Origin: Schistosoma mansoni
Taxonomy: Eukaryota; Platyhelminthes; Trematoda; Strigeidida; Schistosomatidae
Direction: 5' to 3'
Length of the DNA: 64,000 nucleotides
Assembly: GCF_000237925.1 (NCBI RefSeq)
Contig: NW_017386021.1
Coordinates: forward strand, 992,001-1,056,000
Part shown: positions 11,001-23,000 of the stretch, in pieces
How the letters are laid out: each line of letters starts with the position of its first letter
Numbering within the stretch: the first letter of the stretch is position 1
Program-made: the position numbers and the translations under genes
Notes under the pieces: model-generated
Database searches by the model: none
What the model saw: only the letters and a program-made list of their open reading frames with translations
Told to the model about the DNA's origin: nothing

Positions 11001-14000
11001 ATTGTGATTGATCTCAGGTCATGTTATCGTTATTCGAACTCATGAAGGAATTCGATTATCTGCGGTGATTGACTCTTCTCAAGGATCTCATTCACGTGGC
11101 GTTGAATGTTTGTATCAGCAGTTAGGGACGTAATAATTACTGTATATCTCAATCTCTCCACACTTCCCCTCTTTATCTGACCCTATCGTACTCAGCGGTA
11201 CACGAAGTGACAACCTAACATTCTCAACGTATATCTTGACGGCTTTAGTCGATTGGTTTGCCTCCCTTGTTTTGGACCTAGCTTTATGTTGACAGTACCC
11301 ACTCATTGGTTTTCCTTTACACGATTATGTTCTAAATACACCATCTATATTTCATGTCTGTCGGCCATTTCTCACAAATCAAAGTTATAGCTTACCGTTG
11401 CGTTGTATATTTGCGCTTTGATAGGTAGTTTATCTTCCGAATAAGGAGACTTGCCAGTGGGCTCATTCACTTCAGTCTGTGCTGTCCGACTTAGTGACTG
11501 ACTGCTACAGTGTTGACGCACCAACTAGGCGCGATTATTGTTATGATCTGGTGAAACTATACTGAATAAAATGCTTATTTACTCAGGTTCTATCATGCTA
11601 AGAACAAAGTTCTGAAAATAATTTGACTAAACGTTTTCATTCTGATTAAATATTTTCATGATCCAATCGTTATTTTATTACTGATATTATTTATGACCTC
11701 TTCCACCCGTAAATATGCTTTAATGTAAATCACAATGTATAATGTTCTGTTCGTCTTATTTTGCTAAGCATTTATTACAACTTCATTAACTAACGTATTT
11801 GCGTTTTCTACTTGAAATCTTGCTATTATTATAAGCATAAATGAATGGTGGTTAGCAGTGGAATCCAGGACGCACGGTTCATCCTTTTCGAGACTCGTCA
11901 ACTGGATTTACCTGCATCCCAGAGTTAATATTCACTCCGAAACTCAAATCCAGTACCGTTCGCTTCAAACGCCATTGCATTATCCACTTAGCTACTGAGT
12001 CCTGATAGCCACTAGCTTGCGCAATAGGGTGAAGTTTTAATTCGTTTTTGTATTGATTGTTTGAATTTTCCCATTGATGTGTAGGACTGCAACCGACCAA
12101 TCTCTTATTGGTATGTGTGCATCTTGTGCGGATTAATTGTAAGTGTAGCTATTCAGAGTAGTTGCTTAGACTTCATAAAATATATATTAAGTTCATTTTA
12201 TTGTGTAATTTTTACTGTTCTTGCCTTGTTTACTCATCAAGGAAACTAGATGTTTTGATATCATTAGTCAGTTACTCATATTTTAAGCAATTTTAATATC
12301 CAACTATTGTTATATTTATGAACTAAACAATTGTAGTCTATCATAGTAGTTTTGTTTGATATATTTACAATCTGTTTTTCTCATTATTTAGCCAAGCAAG
12401 GTAATAGTTACTTTTTATGTATTCATTTAGTGCTCAAAATGTTTTTATATGTACGTATATTTCTTTTTCTCTACAGGTTCATTATGTCAATGATGTGGAA
12501 AGAGGTCATATATGGGAACAAATTATGATAATGCTGCCTAAACATGTGTTATTAGTTATGTTAAGTGCAACAGTTCCTAATAAACTTGATTTCGCTGATT
12601 GGTTAGGACGTATACGTGGAACTGAAGTTCATGTAGTTGCAACTAATAAACGTCCAGTTCCATTGGAACATTTTCTTTTTACTGGTATGGATAGTCAACG
12701 TAGTAAAGATCATCTTCATCTAATTGTAGATCAAGCTGGTCAATTCAATTTATCAGGTTAAGCTGTTTCCTTTTTAATGATATATATATATATGTATATA
12801 TATATATAGAATAGTTTTTGTCATATAGCTATTCGTAAAGGTTTCATATTTAGACAAACATTTGTTTTTTATCCCTTCTCAGCCGTACACACCCCCAATT
12901 CCATCTACGAATGGAACACAAGATCTCTATATTTGTGATCAATTTACGATTTCAAACATTACTTCATGTGTTTAAGTTTATCAGTATTTATTATTAATAA
13001 TGTTTTTTAAGTCATTATCGCTTTAATTTGTATCCTGATTCTGAAGGAACAGTGAGTCCTCTTATTTTTATCCAATAGACCACTGGAGCTCATATATCAG
13101 ACTTTGAACAATTTTACTATCTGTATGAGATAAACACTATTTAATGAATACCGTTAAATTATCATGAATCCGTTTCATAGAAACTGCGAAACGTGTTATG
13201 GGAAATATCAATTTTCTCTTCATTCTAGGTGCAGTATTAAGTTTCAGTGAATATGTCATTGTTTTTCCGGTCTCTACTATTTGCGTTAAAGTTATAGGCA
13301 CTGTAGCATTATCTCTTTGACTTGTATAGAATATAGGAATACAATTAGAGCCATGTAAATTGTCATCTAAAAAAATCATTTATAAAAGCCTTCGAAGCGA
13401 TTTACAAACTGATTCACTAAAAAATAACTGAAATCTCCATAAATCCCCTTCTGATTAATAACTCCTGAAATATGTTTTCTTCTTCTCACATCTTCCTTAC
13501 ATAAATATAGGTTATAAACAGGCAAATCGTATGCTTAGCGGCGAAAAAGATGTTGATAAAAAGAAACCTACTGAAACTCCGGTAAATCCATCGAGTGCTA
13601 AGAACGCACCACGAAAGAATGCTGGTGGTAAAGTGAATACTCCAGGTCATTTCCGTGCATTACCACGTAAGTTGTAGAGAACTGTTTTAGATCAGTATGA
13701 GGTTGTTGAGTTTCATTGAGATCATGAACCGACCAATATTGTTCCACCATAAGATTCTGAAAGCACTGGACGGTGGTTTCGTTCTAGTATTTGACTCCTC
13801 AGCAGTGCGCATCCACGATCTTGCATGTGATAATCGAACCCAGGACCTTTGATATCTCACACGAACTCTTAGCTTCTAGACCATTTAGTTGAAAACCGGC
13901 AGTATTAATGTCTAGCTCCAACCAATCCACGATATTGCACTACCACCTTTGATTTTCTTCGGTGACCTCACATCCGACACAGTTGAACTACACTAGTCAC

Positions 14001-17000
14001 GGCTTTCCACTAGAATTCGGGGAATTATTTCGAAGCTAGTCAATAGTGACATGATCATTATCAGTATAGGGTTATGGACCTCGTTAAGTTATTCCAGGTT
14101 TTCAATGGTGGTCTAACATTGATCGGTTCGTAATTTCAGCGAAATTATTTGATCATTATATGAGCTTTGTGTACACCTAGATCAAATTGCAACTCATTTT
14201 TTATCACTACACCACATGGACAGAAATTATGGGTTCAGAAAAGTACTTACAAACAGTCAAAATATTTCATGGCAGTTATTCAGTATACATTTTTTACTTA
14301 AATTTTTGCTGAACTGATTCATTTTTTATTATTTGATATACTTTGAGAAAAGAACTAATTTTCGGTGTTAAACATAAATTGAGATCAGTTGTGTACAGAG
14401 TTGTTTAACATTGAATATCAATAAATCTATGCCAACATTAGGTTTCTGTGCCGGGGACTGAATTTAGCACGAATATTGTTAGCTTCACAATATTTATTTA
14501 ATTAAACACATAAATATGGGTACAAAAAGGCACCAAATATATATGCGCCACAAAAAAATGATAATGGGAAGAGAAAAGGGGTAAGATGCCTATATATATA
14601 TACATATGGAACAAAATTAAGAGTAGTAATGGGGGAAACTGAAATGTACAAGCAGAAGAACTCTTTCAGTTAAAGAGGCTATAACCACTCTTTATGAAGA
14701 AAGTAAAAGAAGGTTACAGCAGGATGGCCACTGGCTTCTATTGTGAGCCATATCTGATAACGTCTCTAGCCACTGTGTTGCACCATCTCTTGGACCCCAG
14801 CCAGGGAGTCGGGGAGGACCAACAGAAGCCAGCCCTTTCCAGCTTTAGTTCATACCACGACACCATGTCATGTCGTAGAACATGTCCAAGCCACCGAGGT
14901 CGGTGTTTCAAGATAGTGACATCAACTGAATTGTCGTCGCTCTGTCTGAACACACGATGCCGAAACCTCTGCATTGCTAACACGGTTTTGCCACTGTATG
15001 TCAGCAATCTTTCGGAGACAACGATGATCAAACAGAGTTGTCTTTTAACATGTTTAGCTCTGAGGCCAGGTCTCACAATCATAGAGTAAAACCACTGTCA
15101 CTGACGTGTTGTAGATCCGACCTTTTACAGCCAGACTAACATAACGAAGGCTCCAAAGGTGGTCCATATTGGCATAAGCCGCTCTGGGTTTCACTATACA
15201 TGAATTGATCTTATCATCCATGCCACCATCAGCACTTATGCAGCTACCTAGATACACGAACTTCTCGACTACTTCAATCTTTTCACTACCCAGGGTGAGT
15301 GCAGGATTAGGGTCCTGCCAGTCTTGTAGAAGTACTTTGCACTTTGAAAGTGCAAAGCACATATCGTAACTATGGACACTGATTGCCAACTGATTAATTG
15401 CGGATTGCATGGCAACAGATCCATACCGCCATTACCTACATCTATCAGAGCTGTTTCCAGAATGTCAACGATGGCAAAGTTGAAGAGAAATGGCAAGATT
15501 GGGCAACCCTGTCTAACCCCACTGCTTGAATGGAACAATGGAGAGAGGTGGTTGTATGCCCTCACTCTGCCTGAGGTGATTGTATGTAGGGCCTTTAAGA
15601 TGTTAATAAACTTCTCAGACACACCTTTCTTCACTAGACAATCTCAGAGAACAGTCCTGTCCAACGAATCGGAGATATACTTATCCCCTGATAGTTGTTA
15701 CACGGACGACGTGAACCCTTTTTAAAGATAGGGATGACCATCGACTCATCCCATAACGTTGGGTCACTCTCTAGCTTTCAGACCTTTGTAAACAGCTCAG
15801 TCGATTCCTTAGCCAGAAAGTCACCACCATCTTTAAACAGAGCTGGAGGTAAGTCATCTGGGCCTGCTGATATTTAGCGTTTCAAGAGTTGGGGTTCGTT
15901 GCGGACTTCCGCCTCATTTGGCGGAGCAGTCGTCACCGGCCATGGTGGACAGGACAATCTGATCGATGTTGTCAGTGCAGCAGGTGAGTTGAACTGCTCT
16001 TGAAAGAATTCTGCCCATCGTCCAATACGTCGATAGATGTTAGTGATGTATGTGACAATTATCTCTCGCCAAAGATTTTAAGACAGACGGACGACTCTCT
16101 GACACCAGATGGGACTACTGTTGGTCTATCATTATCTGTATTTACGAGTTGATTTGATATACCAGCATAGTATTGTGGAAATAATTCGAATCAGTCACTA
16201 GAAAGAAGTGGAGTCTAGCGACTGACGTAATAGACTCTCCATATGAGGACACGTCTGTCGATTGCAGGCAGGCGTTATCAACTAAATCATAAGGATAGTT
16301 GGCTTGTTAGAATGATGTAGATAGGAAACAAACGTTATTATGTGTTTTAACGGAAATAAATTACTACTTTATGCCAGTGAGTAGGATGTGTCTAGCCCTC
16401 TTAGTGACCATGAACAAAGCTTTCAAGCATTATTTGGAGGTCACCGATAAATAGAGTACATTTCAGTGAGTTTTCAGCTTTTTTTGTTTAAATGTTTGGG
16501 GTATCAAGTATCCTCAAGCACTTTTACACTCATCTAGTGGGTGGGTGTTGCACTGGCGATTTTGTTTTGAGCTCAAATCTTACTTACGCCCTTCTTTCTC
16601 CAGCAAGTTGTGTGCACTAAACTGACATGTGCACAGAAGACATAAGTATTTAACTTTATACTGCCTAAGTGAAATCATCAGTGAGAATTTTGTTCTTTTA
16701 CGCAGCACCCACCGAATAAATGAACGGAGAAATTAACAAAGATTTCGGATATCAAACTCTTCTTGAATACTGTAAAAAGGACGGTTAAATAATCTATCAT
16801 TTTAACGTAATTATTTAGCAGAATGTGTACGAGTTTTAATGAGATAGGTATCTCATTGTCCTCAGTTATCTTCTTCGTTCATTATGAAGTCAATATACAT
16901 GTAGCTTCGAAATCAAATTAGTCACACTTTATATGTAACTACATTTAAATCTATTGTTTTTCTGTATCAATAGTAAAGAAACGGATATAATTGTTTGGTT

Positions 17001-20000
17001 ATATATATATATATATTACTGAGAATGGTCAAAATAAAAACTCTATTTCCACTGTATATTCTACTGCTTTATTGGCCACGGTTTGTGATTGAAGATTACA
17101 ACAGTGTTATAACATCTTCTTAGGTCTTCCCACACTATGTTGGAGTTTCAGCCCGGATCTTTATTAAATAATACTACCGTATTTAATCTTCATTTTTCCG
17201 TTGGTGCCATCACATGCAGAGGAACCTTCGTTACCTTTGTACGTAAGAACTTCGTACGTACGTACATCAGTTCCAGTTGCCATACCACATTAACAGAGAG
17301 ATGCAGTTGTCGATTCAAATCCTACAGTAGTAGAAGTAGTAAGAGTATAAGCAGTAATCCGAAAGACTTTTATTATTATTATTATTTGAACACATAAATA
17401 TTGGTATAAGGAAGCACCAGATAAATATGCGCCTCACAAATCTCATTTGATTTTTGTGAGGGCTGTGATACTGCCCAGACTGAAGCAGGTGGTTTTCTTA
17501 AGGGGTCACACCCCGAGCCTTTGACCTGAAGGTCTAGTCCACAAGGCAGTGGAGCATCGTGAGGAGATGCAGTACCATGGTAGCCGGTGACCAAATAATT
17601 GGTTCATACGCCATTTGTTCCCTCACGATACTGGAGCCCATGTGCACCATTGGTTTGGAATCAGGGTTTTCCAACTCTCCTAGGTGGACTTTCCGTGTCC
17701 ACCAACCCGGTTAAAGCGTGGGACATTCGCTTTTCGTCCTCTCAATTTCGTAAACAACAACCCCGCCACGAGAAGGCAGTGAGTAGTACCTCCCTGGTAG
17801 AGGCTGTATACGTCTACGGCCGTACCAGGCCATTTGGGGGCGTCGTCTCACTAGTTTACACACAAATTGTGTATCAAAGCCTATTACATGAACTCTTTGA
17901 TTGGCAAATGAGTTACGTTATTGTTTAATGTAGTATATTGATTCAAACATTTTTAGAATAATTTTATGTTTATTTCACTTTAATAGCAACTAACGGAATA
18001 AGTGTACATGATCATCGTACCAAAAATTTATGGCTTGGAGTAATTCACCTTCTTCAAGATCGTGATCTTATGCCAACTATAGCATTTGCCTTTTCTCGAT
18101 CATCATTGGAAACTCTGGCTGGTCATTTATCTTCAGTGGATTTGTTGAATTCAAGTAATCAGTTTTTGACTTTAATGCCAATTATATTATTGCTGATGTT
18201 TCTTCTAAATATATTCATCTATCTGTTAAGTGCCGTTTATTGAAAAGGTCATTTAATTGGCAATAGAGCTCATCCACGTTATAACATGTCAGGTCGTAGG
18301 CAGAGATTACGAAAATAAATTATTTGCCACATTACTTTTTTCTCAGTTTCATCGATCCTACTAAATTAACAACTCATAAGTAACCATCAACGGAGATCCG
18401 ATCGATAAATTCTAGCTTAACTCTGGTAACAAACCCCAATACTATATTGTTTCTGGTAAAGTTCACATGGTACAAACTTTTAGAATCGACAGATAAAGAT
18501 AGTATAGGTTGTACTTCGACGAAACCATCAATACCCGTCTCAGATATACATCATATATCAATATCAAGAATTTTCATGAACTAAACTTTTTAATTTTTTA
18601 ATTTGAATCAAATTTGGAGTGTTGAAGGAGGCGTGGTTAAATGGGGTATGTAGCTTTGGAAAATGTGATAAATTTCATGTTCATTAATAACATCCCTTAA
18701 ATTAACTATTCAGCAAATTTGGACCGTTTAGACCAAGACTCTTAATAAAGACGACGTGATTAGTAAATTGAAGAATAAAAGTATACACAGAATATTAGTA
18801 AAATGAAATAAAAGTTGATCCGACTTAAAATAAGTTTACCTCAAGAAAACGATTTCAAATATTGTTATTATGGATAGTAAGGCGAAACGCGCAGTAGATT
18901 TTCGTCCCACTTATTCATCATCGTACGTGTGTGAAGTAGAATGCTGCCCTGACACCAAGACCTATAAATCACTCCCTGAGCCTTTGACTTAAAAGTTCTA
19001 TCCACCTCATAGTGGAACAATGTCAGGATGTATTGGCTCTTGGTGATCGGCAAGCTGAGTAGTTATGTACGATTTTCGTTCCTTCAGGTTCCTGCAGTCC
19101 ATGGACACTACTGATAAATATTGTTATTAGTTTAAACTAGAGACGACTTGTTTCTTCTTTATGATTATAATATAATATGCTTCAATAAGAATTTAAGTTT
19201 GCCTTTATGGTTTCTTTCACATTTAAAAACAGGTGAAAAGCAACAAGTTAAAAATTTTCTACATTGTTCTGTCACTAAACGATTAAAAAGATGTGATCGT
19301 CAACTTGCTTCAGTTCAGTTTATTAGTAAATTAGCTGTTAGAGGATTAGCTGTTCATCATGCTGGAATGTTACCTATTTTGAAAGAGGTAAGAATTATGT
19401 TTTATAATTTGTGAAATTTCTTAAAAGCTATTTGTCAACCGATATTTTCTGCACATTAACTTTTAAAAACTAAAGGCGGGATACTATTTGTAGTTGTGGA
19501 TCTTCAAGTTACCTTCCCTATACTCAAACATCTACAATATTTGACATCTAGCTGAACCTATATTTTCATTCCACTTCAGCCATCGCAGAATATAAGTCGT
19601 TCTGAGACTTAATCATTATCAGTCTGTAGCTATTGGCTATTCACTTGTTCACAAAATGCACTTTCACTTAGTAAGAAAAGCGATAAACAGCAATCAGTAA
19701 TAACACAAGTCCCAGATTAAAACAATCTGAAAATCGAAAGTAAAAGCATATAGAGTGAAGATTCTAACTCGCTACGCTAGTAGTAACTTAAGATAGGCGG
19801 TTTAGCGTCATGAAAAATTAAGAGATTGGATATGTCACTTATGATACACAATCATCTTTGAGTTAGTAAGTTTATTGCTTTGGTATACCATTGGTTTTTA
19901 GATTTGCGATTATAATCAAGCTGATCATACTTCGAAAAATAATTATTATTGTAGCTTTCCAAACAAAACTTCAATGAAATTTTGCGATTGAAGTTCATTT

Positions 20001-23000
20001 TGATTATAGGGTTATGGAAATTATTGAGTTTCATTGAGATCAGGAACCGTCAATGTGAGACCACCATGAGAACCTGGAAGCACTGGCTTGCGGTTTCGTT
20101 CTAGTATGGGTCTCTTCAGGAGTGCGCATCCACGGTTTCACATGCGGAACTCGGACCCAGGACCTTCTATATCGCGCGTGAACGCTTAACTTCCAGACCA
20201 CTGAGTCAGCATCCAACTTTATTAAGCATTCGCGTGCGATATTGTGGGTGCACACTGCTAAGTAGTCCCATACTAAAACAAAACCGCCTTCTAGTCCCAT
20301 ACTAAAACAAAACCGCCTTCCAGTGCTTCCAGGTTTTCATGGTGGTCTAACATTGGTCAGCCCCTGATCTCAATAAACTTCATATGTTGAGATAATTGAC
20401 TTGTTTTAGTCTGTGAATTTAACAGATGACTTCTTATAGTTTCCTCTGTTAACTAAGGTGATATAGCTCAGAATTAGTTTTTGTAGTGTAGATTCATTCA
20501 CTGTCAATCTTCCTTTGAATCATAAACTCTAAAGTTATCTTATACTTTTTATTCTGTGAATTCATTCTTTGTTCTCGAATCATGTTGTCTAGACGTGACC
20601 TTTTTTTCTACAATTGATTCTCTTACTACTTGTACTACTGCTTTGTCATTTGTCTTAATAATTTTACTTTACTGATGTGGTGTGGTATATGACGATATTC
20701 ATATATGTTCCAAGCTCTACGTTTATGACTGACTGTTGATGATATGTTTGGGGAGATTACCTAAAACTCTGCTAATGGAACAAAGGATCAGCAACACAAC
20801 GGCAAGTGAAGCTAAACTATTCACTGCTCCCCAGCTCTGCTAACTAGAGGGAGAAGACCAGATTCAGTCGACGGGAAAGTATGTTTTACAAGCAGTCGGG
20901 AGCACGAGCGAACAAGCACACAAATCAAGCGTATATATACAGCATAAAAATTTCCCTGGGAAACCTCGCAAAATAGCGTATTAAAAGTGGGAATGAACCC
21001 GTATGGCAAATACAAAGTAAAGTTGAAAATAAAAATGAACGCTTTTGGAGCGAAAATGAGAAATTTGAATTTTCAAAAGTAGAATTACAACAATAAGACG
21101 TTTACCAAGTGATTTCTGGGGATCTATCATCCCTATCAGGTAATTTGTACATTCATTTTTCATTTGACCATATATCACAGCTAATGGTTTTGTATTTTTA
21201 TTCATAAAAGCGTAGTTTATTTTGTTATTTTACACATTATTAGACAGTGGAGATGTTATTTCGACGTGGTTTAATCAGAATATTATTTGCTACTGAAACA
21301 TTTGCAATGGGTGTAAATATGCCGGCTCGTTGTGTCATCTTTACTACATTAGAGAAATTCGATGGCCAAAAACGTCGTCCTTTAAATTCAAGTCAGTGTT
21401 TGTTTTTTATTTTTCCAGTTTTTCATTTTCACACTCTTACTTAAATATTCAACTTTTAATATTGACAGAGGAAAGCTCTTACCTGACACTTGTAAGTCAG
21501 TAACTTGGCAAATAAATGTTGCTAGACTATAAATAAATAATATATTCGTAATGTCCCGAAGAGTAGAAAAATTAGATTTTCTGACGTTTCGTGACTCAGT
21601 GTAAGCAACTTCTTCAGAGAATAAATAACCAAACCAAAATTAATCCAAGTTTAAACAATACAACGGAGCAACGGTAATATGTGATCAATCAAAAACCAAC
21701 CACCAAATTGATTTCAAAAATATCAAAATATTACAAAATGTTTTTTCCAATTACATAGGAGAATGGTTGAAGCGTTCCATATAATGCTTAATCGTACGGC
21801 GCACAGTAGGAATGAAAGCCTTACCATACATCTTACTTGGACCATCTGTCCTAGTCACCTAGTCTGATATTATTCACAATTCACACTTTTATCTTACAAA
21901 TTAAACTCTATCCCTTATCACCACAAAGGTCACACATTTTCATCCTTAACCGTGCACACATACACACACAAATGTACACACATGTCGCTTATGAATCACC
22001 TAGACCGAAATAAACATTGATTTATTCGGACCTGTTTTTTGATTGATCATATATTCCTGTTGTTCCGTTGTATTGTTTAAACTTGGATTAATTTCTATTG
22101 GGTTATTTATTCTCTAAAGAAGTTGCTTACACTGAGTCACGAAACGTCAGAAAATCTAATTTTTCTACTCATTGGAATATTACAAATATATTATTTATTT
22201 ATAACAATCTACCCAGTGCGCAATTTTTTCAAAATTATCAAGTGCTAGACTAGTTCAAACATTTCATGTCATGTTTTAATTTCATACAACCCTAATGTGA
22301 TTTGAACAACTTAACTGTATAAAGAAGTTTCACTTCTGTACTTTTATATCCACTGGAATAACTCACTCCAGATAAGAAGACTCTATTAGCATCTCCAAAT
22401 ATTTATCATATGAGTATGTATCCAAAAAACAAATGATTACACAATAAATGATGATTAACTTGCTTTCAAAAGAGCTCATATTAATAAACTCAACAATAAC
22501 AGTAACCAAGCAGATAAACGCGAAATGGATCATTTCAATATGTTCGAACAGATGAGAAATGTCTTAACAGCAAGAGAGTAATCATGCGCACTTCTGAAGA
22601 GTCCCATACTAGGATGAGACGGCCGTCCAGTGCCTCCAGGTTTTCAATGGTGGTTTAGCTTGGTTGACTCAATCCAACTGTGAAAAATTACTATAATCTC
22701 CACGAATCCCCATTCTGACAACGTACAATTAACATTTGATGAACTATAAGCAGGAAATTAAAAGATGAAAAACTATTTACTCATGAGTAACAGTTATAAT
22801 TCACAAATCTCACGTGTTACACATTGTATTACTCTACATTATCGTTAATGGTATATAGTCTCAAATTTTTTAACAAGAACATTGTTTTCTAAATTGTTGA
22901 TACAGTTTATTTGTTGAGAATGAAAAAAGATTGAGTTTTTTGTTTAGTGAATTCACCATTTAATCAGTTGTGCAATTTGTAACTGTTTTTTAAGACGAAC

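Larger units (their letters stand above)
9562..12476 (+). other. SKI2 intron 4 (GC-AG)
   Basis: Starts GCAAGT, ends CTCTACAG. Holds two SINE family B copies with hammerhead motifs. The rest is AT-rich and unassigned, including ORFs at 10680-10982 and 11115-11306 that look non-coding. Confidence 0.75.
13667..17986 (+). other. SKI2 intron 6, repeat-filled
   Basis: GTAAGT to TTTAATAG. Holds SINE family C copy 1, repeat D copy 1, an RTE-type LINE (minus) and SINE family A copy 3. Between 16070 and 17370 there is AT-rich DNA with a (TA)n run at 17000-17017 and, near 17260-17340, a patch resembling LINE 3' UTR sequence. Confidence 0.8.
20020..20382. repeat. SINE family C, inverted pair, copy 2
   Basis: Left unit (minus, 20020-20213): tail, hammerhead remnant, box B-like GGTCCGAGTTCC, then a tRNA-like head ending at TGACTCAGTGGTCTGG. 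Right unit (plus, 20222-20382): head remnant TTAAGCATTCGCGTGCG, hammerhead remnant, and a tail that mirrors the left tail over about 75 bp. Together they form a foldback with about 75-bp inverted ends. Confidence 0.75.
19388..21243 (+). other. SKI2 intron 8
   Basis: GTAAGA to TTATTAG. Holds the SINE family C inverted pair at 20020-20382; the remainder is unassigned. Confidence 0.75.
21529..22205. mobile_element. Inverted-repeat element resembling Penelope-like termini
   Basis: Arms at 21529-21696 and 22036-22205 are inverted copies of about 168 bp with few differences, around a 340-bp non-coding middle with a CA-rich patch. Each arm contains CTGAAGA-like and GAAACGTC motifs forming a hammerhead. 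Penelope-like elements are known to carry such hammerheads in terminal repeats that can be inverted. No reverse transcriptase is present, so this is a non-autonomous remnant. A MITE is the alternative. Confidence 0.6.
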
